Below are positions 24,522 to 34,131 of a DNA stretch of 64,000 nt, piece by piece. The notes beneath the pieces were generated by a model. That model had not been told where the DNA came from and made no database searches. It was given only the letters and a program-made list of their open reading frames with translations. A program made the translations under genes and the position numbers. This DNA is from Boseongicola aestuarii (GTDB taxonomy: Bacteria; Pseudomonadota; Alphaproteobacteria; Rhodobacterales; Rhodobacteraceae): NCBI RefSeq assembly GCF_900184815.1, contig NZ_FXXQ01000005.1, positions 177,640 through 241,639 on the forward strand. The letters run 5' to 3'. Numbering within the stretch: the stretch's first letter is position 1; every line of letters starts with the position of its first letter.

Positions 24522-26695
24522 TCGGCGCGCTTCGGCTTGGAAATGGTGAACTGCCAGTCCCCAGAGGCGGGCCGCTCCAGCACCTCGTCAGGAATAACAT
24601 CCGGTCCGGACAAAAAGACATTCGACCCGAAATGCTTCAACATCCGTGACAAATGCCGCAGCCGGACTCCGGTAATTTCGCCATATAACTCTGCAAATTC
24701 ATCGACTTGCATCAGCTCGGCGATCCGCTCTCGATGCCAGGCCACCGAAGCCTCATGTGTCTCCCCGACCCCAGGCAAAGCCGCCAAACGCGCTCGCTCC
24801 TCCGCGACCCGCGCGTCATACCGACGTATCGAAGAGTCTTCGACCGCGTTGTGATTCATCCGAAACCAATAGGCAACACCCTGCCCCCGATCGACGTGAT
24901 TGACCCGCCCCCGGTCCCGTTTCACCAGATAACTCTCCGCACTCCTCACCGCATAATGGTTCAGCGTGACCAGATCATAACCCCAGGTCCCCGATGTCAT
25001 CCGCCAGCCGTTTTTCCACATTTTCGCTGGCAAGGGCCGACCGTCTCCACCGACCCAACGCAACCGGCTCTCATCCATGATCCCTTTAGGGCGATGCACC
25101 CCCAAACGCCGAAAAAGACCGGCGTTGCGATAGATCGACTTGAATCCCCAGGCCTGATGCGGCCGCGAACAAAACTCCGGTGCACAGGCATGAAACTGAT
25201 GCGTCACCGGCGCGTCCTCGAACCCCTCAAGATCCCCATTTCCGAACAACCGCCAGGGCATAGAAATCACGTTCGCACCGTCGGTCGCGGCAAACAAATC
25301 CTGAAGCGTTCCTTCACCTTTGTGAACATTGATGTATTCGTCCACATCCAGCGTCAGACACCACTCCGCATCGGTCAAAATCGGCTCGGATTCCGCCGCC
25401 CGAAATGCCGCGTGCTGGGGGACATTCCCGGTTTCGCGATAAGGATTATCCCGCCGCACGACCACACCCTCTTTGGCCAAGGCGTCCAGAACCTCATCCG
25501 TCCCGTCATCGCAATCATTCGTATAGACCAAAAACCGATCCACCCCGACAACGCGGTGATGCGCAATCCAATCAAGGATAAACGGGCCCTCGTTCTTCAT
25601 CGCTGTCACAACCGTCACACCGTTGCCGCCAGACGCCGGCTCAACGCGCACCGGAGCGGCCAAAGCCTTGTCTCCAAACGCTTCCTCCAGAGCCGATCTC
25701 ACGCCGAAGTCCTCGACCAAAGCCGATTTCTGCACCAATTGACCGACCTTCGCTCCCGGATAAGCAACCCCCATGGCCCGCACAAACCGCGCGCCCTCGA
25801 CCACGCCGCGCGCCCCACCGACCCGGATCATCCGCCAGACCGACGGGTCCTCCAAAGTCGTCGGCGCAACGCACCACCGCGTCACCTTGCGCGGTTCATC
25901 GCGTCGGAAATGCACATGATCAACATGCCGCGCCTCGTCCCCTCGCAGCCGCCATGGATAATACTCTTTCCCCTCCAAAAGATAACATCGTCCCGGCAAT
26001 GCCTCCGCCCGGTCGAAAGCCGTTTCACCGCGTCGCCCGGTCAGCAAAAGGTCCGAAATGTTAAGAAAAGCAACCGACGCCGCCTTCCCCAGAAACCGCC
26101 GCCTCAACGTCTCCAAAAGGACCGTTTCGCTGAACTCTCCATGCCATGGATCAGGCGCGTGAACCTGCGCCTGGATATGTCCCGGAGCCACCGGAGCTGT
26201 CGCCGCAAGCCGCGCATCCGCGGCCCCCGACCGCCCCATCGGTCGCGACGCCGTGACATACAAAACGAAAGGCGCCCCGTCCCCCAATGCCGTTAATCGT
26301 GCCTCTAACTCAGACGCATACTCCTCGTCTTCACCGGGCGCGGCGCGATCAAAAACCAGAATGCCGCTCACACCGAAAGCGGAATGGTATCCCACCCAAT
26401 CCATCGTCGCATCGACGCTCTCGCCATTCCTCAGCGCCAGCAAACATCGTTTAGCGTTAAATAAATCGGTTTCTGCAGGCACGCAGCCGTCAGTATCCGA
26501 AGTGACAGCCATTACCCCTCCGCCGATCTGCCGGTGCCACAGCAGTCTCTCTGCGAGCGATGTGCAGATCGTCTCGTCAGGCGCTCCTGACAAGTAAGTC
26601 CGATATCCCTTTCCCGCCGCAGCCGTCGCCGCCAAAAGCCACCCGTGCGACGTTTCACAAGCCTCCAGATGACGTCGTTTGAACTCCGCGCCCAC
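24518..26695 (-). CDS. Large protein with a GT2-type glycosyltransferase domain
   Basis: A 725-residue protein with no signal peptide or membrane span. Residues about 1-345 form an N-terminal region I do not recognise. From about 355 a glycosyltransferase of the GT2/GT92-like (Glyco_tranf_2_4) type begins: VTVVTAMKNEGPFILDWIAH, then YTNDCDDGTDEVLDAL and the metal-binding LTLDVDEYINVH near residue 455. A charged helical C-terminus follows. Start is GTG 26695-26693, two bases after the preceding stop. It is the last gene of a minus-strand operon with NeuC-like and nucleotidyltransferase genes, suggesting surface glycan or flagellin decoration. Confidence 0.85.
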   Translation of the reverse strand: MGAEFKRRHLEACETSHGWLLAATAAAGKGYRTYLSGAPDETICTSLAERLLWHRQIGGGVMAVTSDTDGCVPAETDLFNAKRCLLALRNGESVDATMDWVGYHSAFGVSGILVFDRAAPGEDEEYASELEARLTALGDGAPFVLYVTASRPMGRSGAADARLAATAPVAPGHIQAQVHAPDPWHGEFSETVLLETLRRRFLGKAASVAFLNISDLLLTGRRGETAFDRAEALPGRCYLLEGKEYYPWRLRGDEARHVDHVHFRRDEPRKVTRWCVAPTTLEDPSVWRMIRVGGARGVVEGARFVRAMGVAYPGAKVGQLVQKSALVEDFGVRSALEEAFGDKALAAPVRVEPASGGNGVTVVTAMKNEGPFILDWIAHHRVVGVDRFLVYTNDCDDGTDEVLDALAKEGVVVRRDNPYRETGNVPQHAAFRAAESEPILTDAEWCLTLDVDEYINVHKGEGTLQDLFAATDGANVISMPWRLFGNGDLEGFEDAPVTHQFHACAPEFCSRPHQAWGFKSIYRNAGLFRRLGVHRPKGIMDESRLRWVGGDGRPLPAKMWKNGWRMTSGTWGYDLVTLNHYAVRSAESYLVKRDRGRVNHVDRGQGVAYWFRMNHNAVEDSSIRRYDARVAEERARLAALPGVGETHEASVAWHRERIAELMQVDEFAELYGEITGVRLRHLSRMLKHFGSNVFLSGPDVIPDEVLERPASGDWQFTISKPKRAD

Positions 26696-26697
26696 GC

Positions 26698-27462
26698 TCA
26701 GAAAACCCGTACCCGAGAACGTCTGGAAATCGTGGCCACGTCCTCGTCAAAACGTTGCAAGAGAAGGTCACAAGCGACGCGATCAAGCCCGGTATGTGCT
26801 TTGATTTCGTCCGGTACAGGCACCCGCTGCGCAGCCCGCAAAAAGCCCTCGCCCGCGGCCTCACTTGCCAGATCAAATCCTTTGTTTCCAAAGAGATAAT
26901 ACAAAATCGGCGCAGCACCATTTCCAACCGAAAAAGGTGTCAGAACCACCAGCTCGGCCCCGCCAAAACACGTCGCGACAACATCTACCAGATCCGCCCA
27001 GCTCACCTCGTAAAGGGCGTCCCATTTTACGCCCCCCGGCCGCGAGAAAACCTGTTCCCGCTCCACCGACAAAAGCAGGTGATGCACTGGTTCGATCGCC
27101 AGTACCACGCGCTCCACATGATCGCCCAGCACAGCCGATATTTCGCCAAGCATCCTCTCCGCTTCGGGGAACAATTCGTTGTCCCGCAGCGCCGTCCTGG
27201 GCCGCCCCAACGCAAACAAAGCTGACAGGAAAAGGTGTCTATCAGACGCCGTGGAAACCAGCGCGTTCAAGTGTGTGGGGTCGGGGCGATCGCCGATCGC
27301 CGCCCGCAAAGCATAAGTCACGATCTTGTTCGGATGGGCAGCCACACCCGCGCTTCCCAGCGAAACGGTCTGCCCGCGCACCAAAGCATTCAGCGCATGA
27401 CCAAGCGCCGTGGGCGCACCGATAAACAGTGTGTGGGGCGGCTCTTTCGACGACCGGTTCAT
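26698..27462 (-). CDS. Hypothetical protein of a glycan operon (254 aa)
   Basis: I do not recognise a family. The protein begins MNRSSKEPPHTLFIGAPTAL and has a mixed alpha/beta pattern with ERVVLAIEPVHHLLLS near residue 115 and AELVVLTPFSVGNGAAPILY near 170, both looking like Rossmann strands. No signal peptide or membrane segment. Its ATG overlaps the nucleotidyltransferase stop (ATGA) and it ends two bases before the large glycosyltransferase, so it is probably translated with both. It may be an accessory of that transferase. Confidence 0.75.
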   Translation of the reverse strand: MNRSSKEPPHTLFIGAPTALGHALNALVRGQTVSLGSAGVAAHPNKIVTYALRAAIGDRPDPTHLNALVSTASDRHLFLSALFALGRPRTALRDNELFPEAERMLGEISAVLGDHVERVVLAIEPVHHLLLSVEREQVFSRPGGVKWDALYEVSWADLVDVVATCFGGAELVVLTPFSVGNGAAPILYYLFGNKGFDLASEAAGEGFLRAAQRVPVPDEIKAHTGLDRVACDLLLQRFDEDVATISRRSRVRVF

Positions 27463-28517
27463 TTGCGGAAAATTGTATCGAATTCCGTTCGCGCCGCTTC
27501 CAGATCGTCGATGCGGCCGATATCGCGCCAGTATTCACTCATCGGGAAGACGGCAACGCGTTTCTTGTCATCCTTAAGGTTCGTTAACAGCGTCGGCATG
27601 TCCAGAGCCTGACCGTCAGGGACAGCCTCAAGCGCCTCGGGCGACAAAACGTAAATACCGCCGTTCACATAGCACCGCTCGGTCGGTTTTTCGTCGATAC
27701 CGATCATCAGGTCACCGTCCGCGCGAACCACTCCGTAAGGCACCTGATACTCATACTCACGGACGACCATCGTGCCGATTGCAGACATTTCCTTGTGGAA
27801 TTTCAATAGTCTGTCAAATCGTAAAGATACCAGAAGATCGCCGTTCATGACGATGAACGGACGTGTGGGTCGCTCTTTCAGCAGCGACAGGGCGCCAGCG
27901 GTTCCCATCGGCTCGTTTTCTTCGATGTAGTCGATATCCACGCCGAACTTCGAGCCGTCACCGAAATGATCCTGAACCATCTCTTTGCGATAATTAACAG
28001 AGATTGAGATGTGCTGGAATCCCTGGTCCACGAACACGCCCAAGATCTGTTCCAAAAGCGGCTTGCCCCCCACCGGCAACATCGGTTTTGGAATCTTCTC
28101 GGTCAAAGGACGCAACCGCGTTCCCAAACCGCCAGCCATCAAAACGACCCGCGTGTCCCGTGGTGCCACTCCGAACAATTCATCGACCGTCGCCAGATCG
28201 GTCAATCGACCGGACGCATCGATTACCGGAATATGCTGCAGTTTCCGGTCCCGAATAAGACGTCGGACCTCGCGGTCATTTTCGCCTTCGCGCACAACTG
28301 TCGGCGACTCGTGCATTACCTGAGACACCGGCCCGTCCAGATCGACGCCACGCAAAATCCCCCGCCGAACGTCCCCGTCGGTCACGGTCGCAATCAGCCG
28401 GCCGTCCGCATCAATTACCAAGGCAACCTGGCGGCGCGACCTGTCAATCGTCGCGATCGCGTCGCGCACCGAAACATCGCGCGTGATCGTAAGAGCCTTT
28501 AACGTTTCGTTATCCAT
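27459..28517 (-). CDS. CBS-domain sugar-phosphate nucleotidyltransferase (PtmE-like)
   Basis: A 352-residue fusion. Residues about 8-115 are a CBS pair (SVRDAIATIDRSRRQVALVI; RKLQHIPVIDASGRLTDL), followed by a nucleotidyltransferase domain with LMAGGLGTRLRPLTEKIPKP near residue 128 and VMNGDLLVSLRF near 222. This architecture matches PtmE of the legionaminic acid route (GlcN-1-P guanylyltransferase), although substrate and nucleotide cannot be read from the sequence. ATG 28517 is preferred because GAGG lies about ten bases upstream; another ATG at 28526 is possible. It follows the NeuC-like gene. Confidence 0.88.
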   Translation of the reverse strand: MDNETLKALTITRDVSVRDAIATIDRSRRQVALVIDADGRLIATVTDGDVRRGILRGVDLDGPVSQVMHESPTVVREGENDREVRRLIRDRKLQHIPVIDASGRLTDLATVDELFGVAPRDTRVVLMAGGLGTRLRPLTEKIPKPMLPVGGKPLLEQILGVFVDQGFQHISISVNYRKEMVQDHFGDGSKFGVDIDYIEENEPMGTAGALSLLKERPTRPFIVMNGDLLVSLRFDRLLKFHKEMSAIGTMVVREYEYQVPYGVVRADGDLMIGIDEKPTERCYVNGGIYVLSPEALEAVPDGQALDMPTLLTNLKDDKKRVAVFPMSEYWRDIGRIDDLEAARTEFDTIFRK

Positions 28518-28542
28518 AAATGGCATCCTCGCGCGAAGCGGC

Positions 28543-29724
28543 CTAAGGGTCCAGCGTCAGTTTCTTCTGCAAAAGCCGTGCATCGGAAATATCCATTGTT
28601 TTCAGAACCTCAACGATCTTTGGACCGGTATTTCCGTCTCCATACGGGTTCGCGCAGGTGGCCGAAATCAATCGAAACTCGTCATCGGCTATGCAGCGCG
28701 TCAATGCATTCGAGATCTCTTCTTCATCATAATCAACATTCAGAACGTTTTCAGCCGCCAATCGACCGGACTGACGCGTCCCGATATTCACTGTTGGACA
28801 GGCGAAAGCCGGGGTCTCTTTCAGCCCACTTGATGAATTGCCAATGCAAGCACCCCGTGTAATCCGCCCCGCAACATTCAGCGTACCGTGGTATAGCGCG
28901 CGCCCTAGACTCTGTCGCAATACAACCTGTGGCTGCTTATCGGCCCACACCTTCAGTCGCTCAAGAATTACCTCGCCGCCGTCGTCATTGTTGGGATAAG
29001 TCGCGACGATCTGCGCACCGTATTCAGCGATAGCGCGCTCCATTGCCGCAAGGCTGGGCGCAAGCTGCGCGGCCGCAAGATGGGGTTCAGTCGTGATCGC
29101 GTGCTGCGTGAACAAGATCACGGGACGGCTCAAATCCAATCCAAGCGTTGACGCCACCTCGTCCGCGTCCGGGAAATCGCCGGCCTTGATCCTATCGATC
29201 CCCGGCAAGCCAACATCATGAATTCGCCAGGTTTCTTCGCCCATAGCGGCGATCCGCAGGGCAGCCTTCGGATTGGTCGCAAAATGAATATGCGCAAGTT
29301 TCGTCATGGCATGGCGCACAGAATCGTCCAAAGCACCGCCTTCGGTCTTGTCTCCACCCTCGATATGCGCAACCGGAATATTCGATTGCGACGCGGCGAT
29401 CACAGCGGCGAAGGCCTCAAATCGGTCCCCATAAACCACCACAACATCGGGCTTCAGGTCGTCCAGAACATCGGCTACCGCAAGAATACCTTCGCCAATG
29501 GCCCGCGCCGTATCCTCCCCCAAACCGGCAGAGACCTCGGCGGAAATCTCAAATCCGTCCGCCAAGATTTCGTCGCGCGTTCTCCCATAGGTTGCATCGA
29601 GATGCGCACCTCCCACGATCAACTGCAGCTTAAGAGCAGGCTCTTTCGAAATGGCCTGAAGCACCGGGCTCAATAGCCCGTATTCTGCCCTGTTTCCGGT
29701 AAATACGGCGATACGACGTGTCAT
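28543..29724 (-). CDS. Hydrolysing UDP-N-acetyl-sugar 2-epimerase (NeuC/LegG type)
   Basis: A 393-residue GT-B-fold epimerase. The start RIAVFTGNRAEYGLLSPVL carries the NRAEYGLL variant typical of hydrolysing NeuC/LegG enzymes, not the GTRPE of WecB. Further motifs are VVYGDRFEAFAAV near residue 95 and HIEGGDKTEGGALDDSVRHA near 122, with GNSSSGLKETPAF near 298. It would release ManNAc or a 2,4-diacetamido sugar for nonulosonic acid synthesis. The synthase and CMP-transferase genes are not in this window. Confidence 0.9.
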   Translation of the reverse strand: MTRRIAVFTGNRAEYGLLSPVLQAISKEPALKLQLIVGGAHLDATYGRTRDEILADGFEISAEVSAGLGEDTARAIGEGILAVADVLDDLKPDVVVVYGDRFEAFAAVIAASQSNIPVAHIEGGDKTEGGALDDSVRHAMTKLAHIHFATNPKAALRIAAMGEETWRIHDVGLPGIDRIKAGDFPDADEVASTLGLDLSRPVILFTQHAITTEPHLAAAQLAPSLAAMERAIAEYGAQIVATYPNNDDGGEVILERLKVWADKQPQVVLRQSLGRALYHGTLNVAGRITRGACIGNSSSGLKETPAFACPTVNIGTRQSGRLAAENVLNVDYDEEEISNALTRCIADDEFRLISATCANPYGDGNTGPKIVEVLKTMDISDARLLQKKLTLDP

Positions 29725-29733
29725 GGAGGGGTA

Positions 29734-30996
29734 TTAACCTTCTTTAACGGCCGCCGCCATAACCGATGCGGGCGGTTCAATCGAAACGCGTCGGGCCATG
29801 ATCCAAAGTCCGCAAAACGCGATCAGGCCGATGACGAAATACCAGCCCAGAACGGTCTGGATTTCGCGATAGGACATCAATCCGATGTCGGTTGTGGCTT
29901 TCGCTGCCAACCAAAGCGAACCCGCGAACATCAGACGCCCCACGAGGCTCTTTATCGACAGATATGTCGCCCGGCTGTCGTCGTTCAAGACGGGTTGCAC
30001 GCGGGCGATCAAGAGAGGGCCATGGATCGACGACGGCACCATGCGCAAGAACAGGAAAGCCACCGCCAGAACCGAGTTCGTGGTCGCCAGAACGCCCACC
30101 AATCCAACCTGAATAGACATGGCGAAAAGCAGGATTGCCGCCAACCCGATGCGCCTGCGCAGCGCCGGCACCAGCCACGACGCCGCGACCGACACAAGCA
30201 TCATCACGGTCGACACAAAGCCACTCACAAACGGCGCCTCACCCGACCATCCCCGCGCGTCCAAAGCCTCGAAAATAAAGGGCTGACCGAAGACAAACGG
30301 GATATGGCTGAAGCCGTACATCAAAGTGCTCAGAACGAACAACCAGATCAGAACCGGATTTCTAAACGCTTCTTTCAAATGAACAATTCTGAGAGTTTCC
30401 GTAATCTGGCTGGCCTCCTCGCGTGGCGGCTCCACCATCAGAAATGCGCAAATCGCCCAGGCAATCATCGCCACAGCGGACGCCGCGAAAGCCAGATCGT
30501 AGGCCACAAGGGACATCGCGCCCCCCGTAATCGCCGAGGCCGCCAGGCCCGAAAACGAAAAGCGCCAGGCCCTCAACTCCTGCGTCTCTACCTCGTCAGA
30601 TCGGTCTGCCGCCGCCAGCGACTCGTACAAGATCGCGCTGTCCGTGCCCGACACGAACGCCGCACTGATCCCCCACAGAACCTGTGCCAGAACAAAGGCC
30701 TCGAACGACGATCCCAGCAACAACAGGAACGCCGCGGCGACTGCCGCCAATGCGCTTGTCAACAGCGTCAGTCGGCGCCCTATGCGATCCGAAAAATAAC
30801 CCGACGGCACCTCGAAAACCGTGGTTGCCAAATCGTAAATCGCATACAGGATTACCGCCTCGGCAGCCGACAGGACGTCCTGAAAGAACAGAAACCATAC
30901 CGCCTGCCAGAACAGCAAATTCTGGAAAAACTTGAACCAAGGATAAAGCGCAATATTGCGCGCCACTCCCGATTGCGCGGTCATTTCAGCCGACAC
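29734..30996 (-). CDS. Major facilitator superfamily transporter
   Basis: A 420-residue integral membrane protein with about 12 spans. The loop after the second span reads GYFSDRIGRRLTLLTS, the MFS signature. Start is drawn at GTG 30996, with ATG 30984 as an equally good option; no strong ribosome site decides. It lies nine bases upstream of the NeuC-like gene on the same strand and appears to head that operon, so it may export or import a glycan precursor, but substrate cannot be inferred from the sequence. Confidence 0.87.
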   Translation of the reverse strand: MSAEMTAQSGVARNIALYPWFKFFQNLLFWQAVWFLFFQDVLSAAEAVILYAIYDLATTVFEVPSGYFSDRIGRRLTLLTSALAAVAAAFLLLLGSSFEAFVLAQVLWGISAAFVSGTDSAILYESLAAADRSDEVETQELRAWRFSFSGLAASAITGGAMSLVAYDLAFAASAVAMIAWAICAFLMVEPPREEASQITETLRIVHLKEAFRNPVLIWLFVLSTLMYGFSHIPFVFGQPFIFEALDARGWSGEAPFVSGFVSTVMMLVSVAASWLVPALRRRIGLAAILLFAMSIQVGLVGVLATTNSVLAVAFLFLRMVPSSIHGPLLIARVQPVLNDDSRATYLSIKSLVGRLMFAGSLWLAAKATTDIGLMSYREIQTVLGWYFVIGLIAFCGLWIMARRVSIEPPASVMAAAVKEG

Positions 30997-31025
30997 AATG
31001 GCGTGCGATCACGCGGGCTCGGGCC

Positions 31026-31454
31026 TCAGGCAATTTCGACCAACTCGATCTGAAACGTCAGGTCCTTGCCCGCAAGCGGATGGTTCGCGTCAAGGATCAC
31101 TTCGGTCTCGGTAACTTCGGAAACCGTCACCATCATCGGGTTGCCTTGCGACGACTGAAGCTGCAGCTGAGTCCCGATTTCCAGTGGAATATTGTCCGGG
31201 ATTTTTTCCCGCGGAAACGCCTGAAGCGCGTCCGGATTATGCGGCCCATAGGCCTTTTCCGCCTCGATTTCGACCGTCTTTTCCTCGCCCACACTCATAC
31301 CGTCCACGGCCGCATCGAAACCCGCAATCACCTGTCCGGTTCCCAATTTGAACTCCAGCGGATCCCGCCCTTGCGAACTGTCGAACGTCGATCCATCAGC
31401 AAGTGTCCCGGTATAGTGAATACGAACGGTGTCGCCCGATTTTGCAGCAGTCAT
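31026..31454 (-). CDS. FKBP-type peptidyl-prolyl isomerase, SlyD-like
   Basis: A 142-residue cytoplasmic prolyl isomerase and chaperone. The FKBP core is split: KSGDTVRIHYTGTLADGSTF at the start and GTGQVIAGFDAAVDGMSVGE near residue 38, then an inserted flap domain, AYGPHNPDALQAFPREKIPD onward, and a return strand DANHPLAGKDLTFQIEL near 122. This SlyD-type layout lacks the His-rich metal-binding tail of E. coli SlyD. Start ATG 31454-31452; longer in-frame extension upstream has no coding character. Confidence 0.93.
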   Translation of the reverse strand: MTAAKSGDTVRIHYTGTLADGSTFDSSQGRDPLEFKLGTGQVIAGFDAAVDGMSVGEEKTVEIEAEKAYGPHNPDALQAFPREKIPDNIPLEIGTQLQLQSSQGNPMMVTVSEVTETEVILDANHPLAGKDLTFQIELVEIA

Positions 31455-31649
31455 AAGCGTCTCTTTCCGTAAGAATTTGAATAGAACGTGTCGCAACCTA
31501 ACAATTTTTGCGCGCCGCGTCTGTTCATAAACGTTAACGGCGCCCAAAAGTCGCGATAATTTACCAATCTTAACCCCAATCGTGCCCGACTGCCCTTTTC
31601 TCAACGCGGAGCGCGTGCCAGTGTCTCGCCCGAAAAAGGAGTGAGCAAA

Positions 31650-32336
31650 ATGCCCGTCACCACCTGCGTCTTTGATGCCTACGGAACCCTGTTCGATGTC
31701 TCCGCCGCTGCCCGGCGCGCCGCGGAACAAACCGGTCAGGACCAACTGGCGGCGATCTGGCCCAAGCTTGCGGCGGACTGGCGCTTGAAACAACTTCAGT
31801 ACAGCTGGCTGCGGGCCGTGACTGGCACCTACGTTCCGTTTTGGCAGGTTACCAAGGATGCGCTCGACTGGGCTATGGAGGCCGCCGAAATCGACGACCC
31901 AGTGCTGCGCGAAACGCTCCTTGCGCTCTACTGGGAACTGCCCGCCTACAAAGAGGCGCACACCGTTCTTGCCTTGCTGAAAGCCACCGGTTTCAACACC
32001 GCGATCCTGTCCAATGGTTCGCCTGAAATGCTGGATGGTGCCGTCGATTTCTCCGGCACGCGCGAGTCTCTCGACGCTGTCATCTCGGTCGACGACGTTA
32101 AGATCTTCAAACCTGCAAAAGCCGTCTACGATCTGGTTGAAAAACGCCTCGGGGCCACGCCCCAGCAGGTCCTTTTCGTGTCGGCCAACGGCTGGGATGC
32201 GGCGGGCGCGGCGGCCTACGGATTTCAGACCGCCTGGATCAATCGCGCCAGTGAACCGGTCGACCGGCTTCCCGGCGTCCCCGGACATATCCTTCCCGAT
32301 CTCAGCGGCATTCCCGACCTTGCGGGCACGCTCTGA
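31650..32336 (+). CDS. (S)-2-haloacid dehalogenase (HAD superfamily, type II)
   Basis: A 228-residue HAD hydrolase. The nucleophile Asp is in CVFDAYGTLFDV (residues 6-17), the second motif is ILSNGSPEML near 118, the Lys motif is FKPAKAVYDL near 150 and the acidic motif VSANGWDAAGAAAYGF near 174; the SANGWDAAGA segment is diagnostic of haloacid dehalogenases. It would convert S-2-haloacids to R-2-hydroxyacids. ATG 31650 follows AAGGAG at eight bases. It overlaps the next gene by one base. Confidence 0.93.
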   Translation: MPVTTCVFDAYGTLFDVSAAARRAAEQTGQDQLAAIWPKLAADWRLKQLQYSWLRAVTGTYVPFWQVTKDALDWAMEAAEIDDPVLRETLLALYWELPAYKEAHTVLALLKATGFNTAILSNGSPEMLDGAVDFSGTRESLDAVISVDDVKIFKPAKAVYDLVEKRLGATPQQVLFVSANGWDAAGAAAYGFQTAWINRASEPVDRLPGVPGHILPDLSGIPDLAGTL

Positions 32337-33157
32337 TGCCCGAATTTCTTGCCCCAGACGGCGCGCGTATTCACTATACCGATCAGGGTCATGGCACGCC
32401 GGTTTTGGCCTTGGCGGGCTTGACGAGAAACGGCAGCGACTTTGACTATGTTGCCCCCCACTTGCCTGATACCCGATTGATAAGAATGGATTACCGGGGG
32501 CGAGGTCAGTCTGAATGGTCGGGGCCCGAGACCTATACGATCCCGGTCGAAGCGGGTGACGCACTGGCCCTCCTCGACCACCTCGGCCTTGAAAAAGCGG
32601 CAATCCTCGGCACATCGCGTGGCGGTCTGATCGCCATGCTTCTGGCCGCCACCGCAAAGTCCCGCCTTAGCGGCGTGTGCCTCGTGGATATCGGCCCTGA
32701 ACTGGCCGCTGCGGGCCTTGACACCATCAGGAACTACATCGGCAAGAACCCCTCCGAGACCACATATCAGGACGCCGCCGCGATGCGTGCGCGCCTCCTT
32801 TCTGGCTTTCACGACGTTCCCGAAAGCCGTTGGCTGGAAGAAGTCGAAAAACACTATGTCAAAACCGAAAACGGCCTCAAAATTAACTATGATCCCGCCT
32901 TGCGCGACGCAGTCCTGGCCGCCGGAACCCAGCCGATGCCGGACCTCTGGCCACTCTTCGACGCGATGGAAGGTTTGCCGCTGGCATTGATCCGGGGCGC
33001 GAATTCCGATCTGCTCTCGCCCGAAACAACGCAGGAAATGAGGCGCAGGCGACCCGACATTCTATTCGCAAACGTGCAGGATCGCGGCCACGTTCCCTTC
33101 CTCGATGAACCCAACTCGCTAAAGGTCCTGAACACATGGCTGACACGTCTCCCCTGA
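32336..33157 (+). CDS. Alpha/beta hydrolase
   Basis: A 273-residue alpha/beta-fold hydrolase. Oxyanion region LALAGLTRNGSDFD near residue 25, nucleophile elbow GTSRGG near 99, and the catalytic His in RGHVPFLDEP near 252. Fold and catalytic residues are complete, but the substrate is unknown. It starts within the stop region of the dehalogenase gene and its 3-prime end overlaps the dehydratase gene by 22 bases, so the three are likely co-transcribed. Confidence 0.9.
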   Translation: MPEFLAPDGARIHYTDQGHGTPVLALAGLTRNGSDFDYVAPHLPDTRLIRMDYRGRGQSEWSGPETYTIPVEAGDALALLDHLGLEKAAILGTSRGGLIAMLLAATAKSRLSGVCLVDIGPELAAAGLDTIRNYIGKNPSETTYQDAAAMRARLLSGFHDVPESRWLEEVEKHYVKTENGLKINYDPALRDAVLAAGTQPMPDLWPLFDAMEGLPLALIRGANSDLLSPETTQEMRRRRPDILFANVQDRGHVPFLDEPNSLKVLNTWLTRLP

Positions 33158-34116
33158 TCAGTGATATCGAAACTGCAGCGGCCCGGCTGAAGGGCCATGC
33201 CGAACGCACGCCATTGTTGAACGCGCCCCTTCTGGACGCTGAATTCGGGCGTCGCATCTTCGTCAAGGCCGAGTGCCTGCAGAAGACCGGTTCCTTCAAA
33301 TACCGCGGCGCGCGCAACGCCGTTGCCGCACTTAGCGACGCCCAGCGCGCGGCCGGAGTGATCGCGTTCTCGTCCGGAAATCATGCTCAGGGAGTCGCGC
33401 TGGCGGCCCGCGAACTGGGCGCAACCTCTGTCATCATCATGCCGTCAGACGCTCCGTCGTTAAAGATCGTTAACACGCGCGCGCTTGGTGCCGAAGTTGT
33501 GCTATACGACCGCGAGACCGAAGATCGCGACGAAATCGGCGAGCGCCTGTCCGCCGAACGCGGCCTCTCTCTGATCAAGCCATTCGATAATCCCAACGTG
33601 ATTGCAGGTCAGGGCACCACGGGACTTGAGATTGCCGAACAGTCCCGGCTTGCCGGCATTGACGGCGCCGACGTTCTGATCTGCTGCGGTGGCGGCGGTC
33701 TGACGTCCGGCATCGCCATTGCTCTGGCTGCGAAATCCCCCGACTTGACGCCGCGCCCGGTCGAACCGGAAGGCTTCGACGATGTGACCCGTTCGCTTGC
33801 GACCGGTACGATCCAGACGAACCCCCGCCGATCCGGGTCGATCTGCGACGCCATCATCACCCCAAGCCCGGGCCATCTGACTTTTCCAATTCTCGCCGCC
33901 CACTGCGGACCGGGCGTCGTCGTTTCCGACGATGACGCCCTTCGCGCGATGGCCATCGCCTTCACGCGCCTCAAGATCGTGCTTGAACCCGGCGGCGCCG
34001 TCGCCCTTGCCGCTGCCCTCTTCCACCGCGCGGATTCGCGGGACGTCATTGCCGTCGCGTCCGGCGGCAATGTAGACGCGCCACTGTTTCGTATGGCATT
34101 GGAGAAATATGCTTAA
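33136..34116 (+). CDS. PLP-dependent threonine/serine dehydratase family protein
   Basis: A 326-residue fold-type II PLP enzyme. The cofactor Lys is in KTGSFKYRGARNAV near residue 52, the substrate loop is SSGNHAQGVALAA near 77, and the phosphate-binding glycine loop is CCGGGGLTSG near 180. Length fits catabolic threonine dehydratases or the related serine/hydroxyaspartate dehydratases without an ACT domain. The exact substrate is not decided by the sequence. Confidence 0.92.
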   Translation: MADTSPLISDIETAAARLKGHAERTPLLNAPLLDAEFGRRIFVKAECLQKTGSFKYRGARNAVAALSDAQRAAGVIAFSSGNHAQGVALAARELGATSVIIMPSDAPSLKIVNTRALGAEVVLYDRETEDRDEIGERLSAERGLSLIKPFDNPNVIAGQGTTGLEIAEQSRLAGIDGADVLICCGGGGLTSGIAIALAAKSPDLTPRPVEPEGFDDVTRSLATGTIQTNPRRSGSICDAIITPSPGHLTFPILAAHCGPGVVVSDDDALRAMAIAFTRLKIVLEPGGAVALAAALFHRADSRDVIAVASGGNVDAPLFRMALEKYA

Positions 34117-34131
34117 CGCAAGGAAGATCTC

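Noticed and set aside
24707..26296. 529-codon plus-strand frame opposite the large glycosyltransferase
   Set aside because: Antisense shadow in GC-rich sequence; the minus-strand protein has clear GT2 motifs.
31455..32657. Upstream extension of the SlyD-like frame
   Set aside because: This minus-strand reading opposes the dehalogenase and hydrolase genes and lacks coding character; FKBP motifs begin only at 31454.
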